Assembly (NCBI GenBank): GCA_019245255.1
Contig: JAFARV010000260.1
Coordinates: 1 to 8,134 of the forward strand
Length of the DNA: 8,134 bases
Direction of reading: 5' to 3'
Origin: Acidobacteriaceae bacterium
GTDB taxonomy: Bacteria > Acidobacteriota > Terriglobia > Bryobacterales > Bryobacteraceae
The first letter of the stretch is position 1. Each line of letters starts with the position of its first letter. A program made the translations under genes and the position numbers. Positions 1 through 6,474 of the stretch are shown here, piece by piece. The notes under the pieces are model-generated. The model was not told the origin of the DNA. It searched no databases and saw only the letters and a list, made by a program, of their open reading frames with translations.

Positions 1-2
1 CG

Positions 3-122
3 AGATTGGTGTTTTCCACACTCGAAGGTGCGCTGCTTGTTGCGCGCTGCGAGGGTGGCGCGCGGAGCATGAAAACGATGCTGGAATCGTTGTTGGTCTT
101 GATGGCTCCGGCATTGACTTGA
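3..122 (+). CDS. TetR/AcrR-family regulator, C-terminal fragment (5' end outside window)
   Basis: An open frame enters from the left edge and stops at TGA 120-122, giving 39 residues. It contains STLEGALLVARCEGG, a stretch typical of the last ligand-domain helices of TetR/AcrR repressors (the usual form is near 'STLEGALLLAR'). The DNA-binding domain is outside the window, so the family call rests on this tail alone. The gene lies on the same strand as the SDR gene and is followed after 14 bases by a perfect inverted repeat that looks like a TetR-type operator. A plausible reading is a local repressor of the SDR and decarboxylase genes downstream. The ligand cannot be inferred. Confidence 0.6.
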   Translation, partial: RLVFSTLEGALLVARCEGGARSMKTMLESLLVLMAPALT

Positions 123-136
123 TTTGGATCATTAAT

Positions 137-154
137 CTACCTACTGATAGGTAG
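137..154. promoter_or_regulatory. Palindromic operator candidate for the TetR-type regulator
   Basis: The site has perfect 7-base arms CTACCTA (137-143) and TAGGTAG (148-154) around a 4-base CTGA centre. It sits between the regulator fragment and the SDR gene, 21 bases before the SDR ATG. Size and symmetry fit the operators bound by TetR-family dimers. No convincing -35/-10 pair was identified around it. That the neighbouring regulator binds here is inference. Confidence 0.6.
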
Positions 155-175
155 CAACAGAAGGGACACACAGCT

Positions 176-940
176 ATGAATGAACAAGAATCGAGAGCCA
201 CCGCCATGGTCATCGGCGGGTCGAGCGGGATCGGCAAAGAGGTTGCTCGACGAATGGTGCGGGACGGACTGGAGCTCATACTGGTTGCCCGAGACGGTCG
301 CAAGCTGGAGACCGCGAAGGCCGAATTGGGCGGAAACGTCGAGGTTATCTCGGCCGATCTGTACGATGAGAAATCCGTCGACAGGGTTATCAAAACTCTG
401 GAAGGCGAGAGCCGCCATATCAAGCATCTTGTGAACGCCGCCGGTTATTTTCACCCGACGCCATTCCTGGACCACACCAAGACGGACTTCGACCGCTATC
501 ACGCGCTGAACCGGAGCTTCTTTTTCCTCACGCAGGCCGTTGTACGGAACATGAAGAAACACGGCTCTGGATCCATTGTGAACATCGGATCGATGTGGGC
601 AAAACAGGCGATCAAAGCGACTCCGTCGTCTGCGTATTCGATGGCAAAGGCCGGCCTGCATTCGCTCACACAACATCTTGCGATGGAGCTTGCCGATTCG
701 GGCATCCGCGTGAACGCCGTCTCGCCTGCCGTCGTGGTTACGCCGATTTATGGGGCTTTCATAGAACCCGCGAAGATCGAGCAAACCCTACAGGGGTTCA
801 ACGCCTTCCATCCGATAGGGCGCGTGGGGCGTCCTGGTGACGTGGCAAGCGCAGTTCAATTTCTTCTTTCCGATGAAGCAAGTTGGGTAACCGGAGCGGT
901 CTGGGATGTGGATGGCGGCGTGATGGCGGGCCGGAATTAA
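176..940 (+). CDS. SDR-family NAD(P)-dependent oxidoreductase
   Basis: This is a 254-residue classical short-chain dehydrogenase/reductase, the usual length for the family, with a Rossmann fold and expected in the cytosol. The cofactor glycine motif GGSSGIG is at residues 14-20. VARD with Arg39 after the second strand suggests a preference for NADP(H). The NAAG motif is at 87-90. The catalytic residues Asn112, Ser139, Tyr154 and Lys158 (YSMAK) are all present, so the enzyme should be active. The C-terminal stretch WDVDGG is the standard SDR ending. The ATG at 176 has AAGGGA at 161-166, 9 bases upstream. A palindromic operator lies just ahead and a decarboxylase-like gene follows 17 bases after the stop, so the two probably form an operon. 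The substrate is not predictable from sequence. Confidence 0.93.
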   Translation: MNEQESRATAMVIGGSSGIGKEVARRMVRDGLELILVARDGRKLETAKAELGGNVEVISADLYDEKSVDRVIKTLEGESRHIKHLVNAAGYFHPTPFLDHTKTDFDRYHALNRSFFFLTQAVVRNMKKHGSGSIVNIGSMWAKQAIKATPSSAYSMAKAGLHSLTQHLAMELADSGIRVNAVSPAVVVTPIYGAFIEPAKIEQTLQGFNAFHPIGRVGRPGDVASAVQFLLSDEASWVTGAVWDVDGGVMAGRN

Positions 941-944
941 CTAC

Positions 945-950
945 AAGGAG
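945..950 (+). promoter_or_regulatory. Ribosome binding site AAGGAG of the decarboxylase-like gene
   Basis: AAGGAG lies 4 bases after the SDR stop and 7 bases before a TTG at 958. An ATG follows it immediately at 951 but is in the wrong frame and soon meets a stop. The in-frame ATG at 967 is 16 bases away, which is long. The site therefore favours TTG 958 as the ancestral start. Confidence 0.55.
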
Positions 951-957
951 ATGAATC

Positions 958-1262
958 TTGCACTCGATGGACAATCTCAAAAAGTTGCCGAAGTTGGCGA
1001 AGTTGGCGCCCGAAGCGACGAAGGCCTTCTGGGCCTATGACAAAGCGGCGTTGGCTGACGCGCGATCCCAAAGAAGTATAAAGAACTGATGGCAATTGCC
1101 GTTGCTCTCACAACGCAATGCGTTTATTGCATCGAGATTCACCGGAAGTCGGCTCTCGAAGCCGGTGCTAGCGAGGAGGAACTCACGGAAACAGTTCACG
1201 TCGCGGCTGCACTTCGCGCGGGCGCCGCGATCACGCATCGCACCCACCTTCTGGAACCGTGA
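958..1262 (+). pseudogene. Carboxymuconolactone decarboxylase/AhpD-like protein, frameshifted
   Basis: Two adjoining frames together give a small CMD/AhpD-like protein of roughly 100 residues. The first runs from TTG 958 (or ATG 967) and reads DNLKKLPKLAKLAPEA then FWAYDKAALAD, before breaking and hitting TGA 1087-1089. The second continues from about 1060 as IPKKYKELMAIAVALTTQ, then CVYCIEIH, then EAGASEEELTETVHVAAALR, to TGA 1260-1262. CVYCIEIH is the CxxCxxxH redox/catalytic motif of AhpD-like proteins. The shift is explained by one missing base near 1060: GAC-GCG-CGA where GAC-GGC-GCG-ATC would restore the frame. Without it the product ends before the motif and would be inactive. The gene follows the SDR gene with its own RBS, a pairing suggesting a small redox or detoxification operon. 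A sequencing error is an equally simple explanation. The family call is firm; the broken state is less so. Confidence 0.8.
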
Positions 1263-1485
1263 GCGGAACCGGGCGCGGTTACGAACTGCCACACTTCCCC
1301 TTGTCCCGGGCCTCCGAAAATTTCTTCCCTGGGCGTGCGGGTTTCGTTCCAAAAAAATCGCTTCCTGGTTGAATGTACGAGGCAAGGCAGTTTCTGCACG
1401 CACCGTTGTTCAACCGAAGGCCAATTTGGAAAAACAATTGCCCAGTGTTTCGCGCCAAGTCTCTTCATTGGAGGTAAGACATCAA
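1263..1485. other. Intergenic region before the sigma factor gene
   Basis: A frame on the plus strand stays open through this stretch from 1096, but its first part overlaps the decarboxylase remnant in another frame and shows no family similarity, so it is not treated as coding. The stretch must hold the promoter of the sigma/kinase operon unless that operon is read through from upstream. No confident -35/-10 pair or ECF-type promoter was identified. A seven-A run lies near 1351. No strong terminator hairpin was found after the decarboxylase remnant. Confidence 0.4.
1470..1475 (+). promoter_or_regulatory. Ribosome binding site GGAGGT that sets the sigma factor start
   Basis: GGAGGT is a near-perfect Shine-Dalgarno match placed 10 bases before TTG 1486, in the sigma factor frame. 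No ATG or GTG in that frame lies at suitable spacing between this site and the conserved part of the protein. This supports a TTG start and a protein of 180 residues. Confidence 0.6.
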
Positions 1486-2028
1486 TTGCAGGATTCATCG
1501 ACTGAAAGCAAGCTAACTGTAGACGAATTGACGCCGTCGGTTTACAAAGAGCTCCGTCGACTGGCATCTCGTTATCTTTTCAATGAAAGGCCGGGGCACA
1601 CATTGCGACCAACCGCTCTGGTTCATGAGATGTACCTCAAGCTTGCGACAGGCCAAGCGGAATGGCACGACAAGCTCAAGTTCCTGGCGGCGGCCGCAAC
1701 TGCGATGCGGCACATTCTGGTAGACCACGCGAAGAGCCAATGTCGCCTGAAGCGCGGTTGCCGACCAAAGAAAGTGACACTTGGCGAGATGCTTGCCGTT
1801 GGCGAACAAGAGGCGCCAGATCTGTTAGACCTGGATGAGGCTCTCGCAAAACTTGCACAGCACGACACACGCAAGGGCAGGATCATCGAACTCCTCTTTT
1901 TCGGAGGGTTGACCTACGATGAGTGCGCGGCTGCCCTGGACATCTCGCCTATGACGGTCAACCGCGAACTAAGGGCGGCAAAGGCGTGGCTATATAGCGA
2001 ACTCACGCCGGCCACGCGTCCAGCATGA
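1486..2028 (+). CDS. ECF-type RNA polymerase sigma factor (TIGR02999-like), kinase-linked
   Basis: A 180-residue extracytoplasmic-function sigma factor. Region 2 is recognisable from VYKELRRLASRYL (19-31), ERPGHTLRPTALVHEMYLKL (34-53) and the signature AAAATAMRHILVDHAKS (68-84). Region 4, the helix-turn-helix for the -35 element, covers about 129-173 with GGLTYDECAAALDISPMTVN. This signature belongs to the ECF subfamily common in Acidobacteriota and Planctomycetota and often found beside Ser/Thr kinases. TTG 1486 is chosen for the GGAGGT upstream; longer in-frame starts would run into the decarboxylase remnant. With this start the N-terminal helix before VYKELRR is about ten residues shorter than I expect for the family. 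The stop overlaps the kinase start as ATGA at 2025-2028, implying translational coupling. No separate anti-sigma gene is present, so control by the kinase, as in the EcfP/PknT pair of Vibrio, is likely but inferred. Confidence 0.88.
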   Translation: MQDSSTESKLTVDELTPSVYKELRRLASRYLFNERPGHTLRPTALVHEMYLKLATGQAEWHDKLKFLAAAATAMRHILVDHAKSQCRLKRGCRPKKVTLGEMLAVGEQEAPDLLDLDEALAKLAQHDTRKGRIIELLFFGGLTYDECAAALDISPMTVNRELRAAKAWLYSELTPATRPA

Positions 2029-4886
2029 ACGCAGAGCGGTGGCAACAGCTAGATGACCTGTTTCAGCGGTCGTCGGAGCTGGACTCATCGGAGCGCGCTG
2101 TATTTCTAAGCGAAGCGTGTGGCGACGACCTGGAACTTCAAAACTCGGTGGAACGATGGCTGGCCAACGCTGACAAGACACTCGGCTTCTTGAGGGCGCC
2201 AGTGCATGCGGCGGCTCGTGAACTTACATTCATCGGCCGGCGCATCGGATCCTACGTGCTGCTGCGCGTGCTGGGCGAAGGAGGCATGGGAAAAGTTTTC
2301 CTCGCGGAACGAGCCGACGAACAGTATCAACAGTTCGTCGCCATCAAGCTGATGCACTCAGGGCTGATGAGCCCGCGCCCCTCAGTGAGGCGAAGATTCA
2401 ATGAGCAGAGCGGGACGATGTTGCAGCGATTTCAGCATGAGCGCCAGATTCTGGCGAATCTGAGTCATCCGAATATTGCACGCCTGCTCGATGGAGGAAT
2501 GACATCGGACGGGTCGCCATATCTGGTGATGGAGCTCGTGGACGGGACACCGATCGACGAGCACTGCCGCGAAAAGCGTCTTTCCATAAAGGCCAAGCTC
2601 GAATTATTCCGGAGGGTGTGCCTGGCAGTCGAGTATGCCCATAAGAACTTGGTCGTTCACAGGGATATTAAGCCTGCTAACGTTCTCGTCACGGAAGAGG
2701 GCACTCCGAAACTTCTCGACTTCGGCATTGCTAAGCTTCTGAATCCCGCGAGCAAGAGGCAAATACTGCCGAAGACACGGCTGACTGAACGTCTGATGAC
2801 TCCGGAGTATGCGAGTCCGGAGCAACTTAGGGGAGAATCAATCACCACCGCTACCGATGTCTATGCGCTGGGTGTTCTTTTGTACGAATTGCTAGCCGGA
2901 GGGCACCCTTTCGCAGAACAGACTAGTAATCCGGTTGAAATGGCGCGTCAAATCTGTGAGATGGACCCGCGTCCCCCAAGCGCAGTTGCTTTGCGCAGCC
3001 CGGATCACGCCGATTCTGCGGTGCGCGAGTTAAAAGGCGATTTAGATCACATTGTGTTGAGGGCGATGCGAAAGGAACCCGAACGGCGCTATTCTTCCGC
3101 CGCTGAGTTAGCCGCCGATGTCTCCGCTTATCTGAATGGTTATCCGTTAATCGCTCGCAATAACAGCTGGGGATATCGGGCCCGAAAGTTTGTGTCCCGC
3201 CATAAGCTAGCCGCAATCGCAGTGATGCTCCTGGCGTTGTCCTTAATCGGGTTCAGCGGGGCCATGGCAGTGCTGACGCAGCGTGCCAATCAAGAGCGGC
3301 TCAGGGCCGAAAAGGAACGGCTCAGTGCGGAACGTGAAGCCACTTTCCTTGCAGATATGTTTCGGGCTGCGACCCCGGCCGAAGCGCGTGGAAGAACGGT
3401 CACGGCGCGCGAGCTGCTGGACCGCGGCGCCAGTCGAGTTGACAAAGAATTGGCCAGCGAACCGATGGTTCGAGCCTCCTTGCTTTACGCTATCGCCGAT
3501 GCTTATGGGCGGCTCGGGCTCTACGATCAGGCCCAAAAACTCGCCGAGCGCTCCTTTAAACTCCGTGCCCAATCACTGGGACTTCGAAATCCCTCCACCG
3601 CCGAATCGCTGTATCTCGTCGCAAATGTCACTCGATCGAAGGGCGAGTACGAGCGGGCCGAACCACTGTTCCGGCAGGCCCTCTCCATCCGCCAGATGAA
3701 GTTCGGTGCAGATAGCACCGTTGTTGCTGATAGCCTCAGCAACCTGGGTAATTGCCTTTACCTCGAGGGAAAAGATACCGAGGCCGAATCGAAATTGCGA
3801 CAGGCGCTCGGGATTTATCGTCGGCACAGCGCAAATTCCGGGAGCGCGGCCCGAGATTACCTGGCACTGCTTCTTGAAAAAAAGGGCGAGTATCTCGAGT
3901 CGACGCAACTTCTACACGAGGCCGTGAAGATCGACGAGCGTACCACAGGCACTGACAGCCCCGCCTATACGATGCACTTGCATAACCTTGCTGGCGCGCT
4001 GGCGCGCCTCGGAGATCTTTTCACAGCCGAGACCAAGCTTCGCGAAAGCCTGCGTACCGAGCGCCGGGTTTTAGGCGACGCTCATCCCAACCTTGGGTAC
4101 TCATTGAATCTGCTGGGCCAGGTTCTCCTGGAAGAAGGAGACTGGCGCCAGGCGGAACCCGTGCTTCGGGAATCGTTGGCGCTCTGGTCAAAGCTGGGTC
4201 AGACTCGCCTGGCAACTGGTTTGAGCAACTGGGCCAGAGTGCTTCAGGCGCAGGGAAAATACGACGACGCCAGGCAGTATTTTGAGCGGGCGCTCGTCAT
4301 TACGGAGCAACAGTCGAAGACCGATGCCTTGAAAACAACCAGGATTCTGTCGAAATATGCGTTGCTGGAGTTTGATAGTGGCCAGTATTCGAGGTCAGAA
4401 GAACTGGCCAGGCGCGCACTCAAAATTCAACGCGCGATGCGTAGCGGCGAGACTGCGCCCGACACCGCCTGGACAATCATAACCCTGGCGGAAGCGAGAG
4501 TCTTTCAAGGTGATGCGGCGAGCGCTGAGCCGCTGCTGCGCGCAGCTCTCATGATTCTCAAAACGAAACTCCCGCCCGGATATCCTCCTATCACCTCTGC
4601 TGAAGTCAGGTTGGGGGAAGCTCTCACGGCCGCAGGGAAGCCTGCTGCCGCGGAGCCCATTTTGCGACACGCTCTCGCATCGGCTTATGCACCACCGTTC
4701 CGCATACCCGCGTGGCAGGTTGGCGAAGCCGAAAGCGCGTTTGGTTGGTGTTTACATGCGCTCGGCCAAACGCGGGAGGCGCAACGTTTATTGCAGTTGA
4801 GCCAGAACAAGCTGGTATCAGACCCGCGACCAATTTATCGGAAGCAAGCGAGCGCACATCTGAAGGCGCTCCAAGCAACCTCGTAA
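2025..4886 (+). CDS. Membrane Ser/Thr protein kinase with C-terminal TPR sensor region
   Basis: A 953-residue PknB-type kinase. An N-terminal segment of about 75 residues precedes the catalytic domain (about 76-370). The glycine loop GEGGMGKV is at 84-91, the ATP-binding Lys at 108 (VAIK) and a likely helix-C Glu at 139. The HRDIKPAN loop has Asp214, DFG is at 232-234, TPEYASPEQ closes the activation segment (259-267) and Asp278 is conserved. All key residues are intact, so it should be active. One membrane helix lies at about 394-416, followed by a charged coiled-coil-like stretch (418-440) and about ten TPR-like helical pairs from 480 to 930, with repeated YxxAExxxRxAL patterns. With the kinase inside, the TPR part should face the periplasm, where it may bind a protein or peptide signal. 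The start overlaps the sigma gene stop (ATGA). The likely role is sensing a signal and phosphorylating the partner sigma factor; this is inferred from linkage. An 11-residue insertion before helix C is noted separately. Confidence 0.95.
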   Translation: MNAERWQQLDDLFQRSSELDSSERAVFLSEACGDDLELQNSVERWLANADKTLGFLRAPVHAAARELTFIGRRIGSYVLLRVLGEGGMGKVFLAERADEQYQQFVAIKLMHSGLMSPRPSVRRRFNEQSGTMLQRFQHERQILANLSHPNIARLLDGGMTSDGSPYLVMELVDGTPIDEHCREKRLSIKAKLELFRRVCLAVEYAHKNLVVHRDIKPANVLVTEEGTPKLLDFGIAKLLNPASKRQILPKTRLTERLMTPEYASPEQLRGESITTATDVYALGVLLYELLAGGHPFAEQTSNPVEMARQICEMDPRPPSAVALRSPDHADSAVRELKGDLDHIVLRAMRKEPERRYSSAAELAADVSAYLNGYPLIARNNSWGYRARKFVSRHKLAAIAVMLLALSLIGFSGAMAVLTQRANQERLRAEKERLSAEREATFLADMFRAATPAEARGRTVTARELLDRGASRVDKELASEPMVRASLLYAIADAYGRLGLYDQAQKLAERSFKLRAQSLGLRNPSTAESLYLVANVTRSKGEYERAEPLFRQALSIRQMKFGADSTVVADSLSNLGNCLYLEGKDTEAESKLRQALGIYRRHSANSGSAARDYLALLLEKKGEYLESTQLLHEAVKIDERTTGTDSPAYTMHLHNLAGALARLGDLFTAETKLRESLRTERRVLGDAHPNLGYSLNLLGQVLLEEGDWRQAEPVLRESLALWSKLGQTRLATGLSNWARVLQAQGKYDDARQYFERALVITEQQSKTDALKTTRILSKYALLEFDSGQYSRSEELARRALKIQRAMRSGETAPDTAWTIITLAEARVFQGDAASAEPLLRAALMILKTKLPPGYPPITSAEVRLGEALTAAGKPAAAEPILRHALASAYAPPFRIPAWQVGEAESAFGWCLHALGQTREAQRLLQLSQNKLVSDPRPIYRKQASAHLKALQATS

Positions 4887-4896
4887 AAGGGCCCTG

Positions 4897-4921
4897 GGAT
4901 CCGAAATCTTGAATCGGAGCC
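4897..4921 (+). terminator. Weak hairpin after the kinase gene
   Basis: TCCGA (4900-4904) and TCGGA (4914-4918) pair around a 9-base loop, with GG/CC outside an A-G mismatch. It begins 10 bases after the kinase stop. There is no U-tract, so an intrinsic terminator is doubtful. It could be an end-of-message stem or chance. Confidence 0.25.
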
Positions 4922-4983
4922 GGAAGCGTAAGCGCCCTAGCTTGGCCGCCGTATGTAACGGCATCGTGTCACCGCTGCTGGTG

Positions 4984-5141
4984 GGATCAAGCGCTAAACG
5001 TCGCCCTGCTCATTGGGGGCAATCGTTGGCCTCCATCAAAACGCAATTCAATAAGGGAAAATCACGATGAATAAAATACTAATCCCCAAGTCCATTGCCT
5101 TCGGTCTTGGACTGATGCTAACTACATTCTGCCAGGCGCAA
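4984..5141 (+). repeat. Leader repeat copy A: 5' UTR, RBS and signal-peptide code
   Basis: This 158-base segment matches 6475-6630 at about 132 of 158 positions by hand alignment, with two one-base gaps. It covers 83 bases before the propeller ATG, the RBS AAGGG (5053-5057) and the first 25 codons. Weaker similarity may reach back to GTAACG at 4955-4960. The identity is as high in the untranslated part as in the coding part. It ends at the CQAQ codons, the predicted signal-peptidase site, after which the two genes are unrelated. The segment may also include promoter elements, but no standard -35/-10 pair was convincing. Confidence 0.9.
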
Positions 5142-6278
5142 CAATGGTCCGGTGAGCAGAACCTGGCGGGAGATCTTTTCGGCACTCCCGCTGTGGCGCA
5201 GGTACCGGGCACGAATGTCCTGCAGGTCTTTTACGAGGGCGGGGACAACGCCCTGTGGACACGTTGGCGGAACACGGACGGAACCTGGAGCCAGGAGGAA
5301 CGCTTGGGAGGGCAACTATACCCAGCGACTTGTGGCGATTTAAGTATCCCCCAATGCGAGGGGTTTAACCTGACCCCGGTTGCGATCCAGATACCAAATA
5401 CGAACTACCTCGAGGTCCTTTACCGGGGCCCGGACAATGCCTTGCGGTATCGTTTGCGGGACAACAACGGTAACTGGCTGCCGGAAGGGAACTTGGGAGG
5501 ACAAATGAGCGGCAATCCCACAGCGGCCCAAATACCGGGCACGAACCAGATACAGGTCTTTTACCGGGGAACGGATGGGGGCCTGAAGACCCAATGGGGA
5601 AACCTGGACTTCTGGGTGGACGAGCATGACTTGGGGGGACAACTATTTGGGCGGACTTGTGACGATATAACAAACGATTCATGCTACGGGGCTTACGCAA
5701 CCCCGGTTGCGATCCAGATACCGAATACCGATTACCTTTACGTCTTTTACCGGGGCCCGGACAATGCCTTGAAGTATCGTTTGGACAACGGTAACTTCTG
5801 GAGCGAGGAAGGGGACCTGGGAGGACAAATGAGCAGCGATCCCTCTGTGGCGCAGATACCGGGCACGGATCAAGTAGAAGTCTATTACCGGGGAGCGGGG
5901 GCAGAGGATGGGGTTCTGATGACCCAACTGGGAAACTTAAATGTCTGGAGGAATGAGACGGTAGTTCCGGGGCCTATTGAACCGATAGCTGGTTACCGGT
6001 GCAATAACTATAATCCCCCTAGCGGATGCCTGGCATCATACTCCGCACCAAAGGCGTACGCCCTGGGGAACACCTTGTGGGTATTCTACCGGGAGGCCCC
6101 AAGCTTCGGGATAGTCGCCTTTCAAGTCGGCAGTACAGAATACCCGCGCGGCGGCAGTTACCCCGTAACAGACCCGATCGCTGCGCTGATTCCGGGCACG
6201 AACACACTACAGATTTTCTACGTAGAAGACACGGGCGCCGCCGACGGTTTTTTGGCGACCGAATGGTACCCGAATTAG
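5067..6278 (+). CDS. Secreted PLL-like seven-bladed beta-propeller, probable lectin
   Basis: A 403-residue exported protein. Residues 1-25 are a signal peptide with core AFGLGLMLTTFCQA and likely cleavage around CQA-Q. The rest is made of seven propeller blades of two alternating kinds: short blades with PGTNxxQVFY (about 26-74, 138-183, 246-294, 357-403) and long blades with PNTxYLxVxYRGPDNAL (75-137, 184-245, 295-356). Each long blade carries an extra loop with a Cys pair (89/97, 198/206, 312/321), likely disulfides in the oxidising periplasm or outside. The 'RGxDNAL' blade pattern and the blade count resemble the PLL/PHL fucose-binding lectins of Photorhabdus and fungal fucose-specific lectins. 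Sugar binding is therefore plausible but unproven. The third long blade has lost the PNT and DNAL motifs. RBS AAGGG lies 9 bases before the ATG. No catalytic residues of an enzyme were recognised. Confidence 0.82.
   Translation: MNKILIPKSIAFGLGLMLTTFCQAQQWSGEQNLAGDLFGTPAVAQVPGTNVLQVFYEGGDNALWTRWRNTDGTWSQEERLGGQLYPATCGDLSIPQCEGFNLTPVAIQIPNTNYLEVLYRGPDNALRYRLRDNNGNWLPEGNLGGQMSGNPTAAQIPGTNQIQVFYRGTDGGLKTQWGNLDFWVDEHDLGGQLFGRTCDDITNDSCYGAYATPVAIQIPNTDYLYVFYRGPDNALKYRLDNGNFWSEEGDLGGQMSSDPSVAQIPGTDQVEVYYRGAGAEDGVLMTQLGNLNVWRNETVVPGPIEPIAGYRCNNYNPPSGCLASYSAPKAYALGNTLWVFYREAPSFGIVAFQVGSTEYPRGGSYPVTDPIAALIPGTNTLQIFYVEDTGAADGFLATEWYPN
5289..6275 (+). repeat. Three tandem two-blade units inside the propeller gene
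   Basis: Each unit encodes one long and one short blade: 5289-5615 (109 codons), 5616-5948 (111) and 5949-6275 (109). Units 1 and 2 are close at the DNA level, with identical runs at 5373-5395 and 5700-5722 and at 5419-5444 and 5746-5771, all offset by 327 bases. Unit 3 is much more diverged. This points to one recent and one older duplication of a two-blade unit. Confidence 0.85.
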
Positions 6279-6321
6279 GTGACCCGTCGCAAGAAAAACC
6301 TTCATAGGAACGTATTTCTCT

Positions 6322-6352
6322 AAACCGCGCCGCGCCCGCCAGTAAGCGGTTT
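6322..6352 (+). terminator. Hairpin downstream of the propeller gene
   Basis: The arms AAACCGC (6322-6328) and GCGGTTT (6346-6352) are perfect inverted repeats around a 17-base C-rich loop, beginning 44 bases after the stop. Only three T bases lie at the 3' side. It could be a weak terminator or an mRNA 3'-end stem. The better terminator candidate is the next hairpin. Confidence 0.35.
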
Positions 6353-6380
6353 GGACACGCTAAAGAACTTAATCTCCCAT

Positions 6381-6416
6381 GCGCTGCCGGATCCAACACT
6401 CCGGCGGCGCATTTTG
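6381..6416 (+). terminator. Rho-independent terminator candidate between the two secreted-protein genes
   Basis: A GC-rich 10-bp stem pairs GCGCTGCCGG (6381-6390) with CCGGCGGCGC (6401-6410), with one T-G wobble and a 10-base loop. ATTTTG follows at once. This is a standard intrinsic terminator on the plus strand. It ends transcription from the propeller gene before the second leader copy, so the neprosin gene should have its own promoter downstream of 6416. Confidence 0.65.
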
Positions 6417-6474
6417 CTCTTAAACGTGCTGTTTGGCTGTAACGTGAAGCCGCTTGCGATAACCCGTGCTGTTC

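Noticed and set aside
137..784. Long minus-strand open frame of 215 codons opposite the SDR gene
   Set aside because: It is antisense to a gene with complete SDR motifs, its protein is rich in Arg and His without any recognisable domain, and it has no convincing start region. It follows from the codon bias of the real gene.
1096..1485. In-frame N-terminal extension of the sigma factor
   Set aside because: The frame is open, but the first part overlaps the decarboxylase remnant in another frame, the protein has no sigma-like sequence, and a good RBS sits much closer to the conserved part.
3283..3908. Plus- and minus-strand open frames inside the kinase gene
   Set aside because: They lie within a continuous 953-residue protein with clear kinase and TPR patterns; the alternative products show no domain.
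4955..4984. TGTAACG-like element upstream of both leaders as an ECF -35 box
   Set aside because: GTAACG occurs before both copies, but its distance to the conserved leader differs (23 versus 30 bases) and no matching -10 element was found at fixed spacing.
5130..5132. Cys22 of the two signal peptides as a lipoprotein lipobox
   Set aside because: The residue before the Cys is Phe or Leu, not Gly, Ala or Ser, so it does not fit a lipobox; cleavage near CQA-Q by signal peptidase I is preferred.
5289..6275. Tandem repeats as a CRISPR array or mobile element
   Set aside because: The repeats are about 327 bases, in frame, and encode propeller blades; there are no short repeats with unique spacers, and no transposase or terminal repeats.
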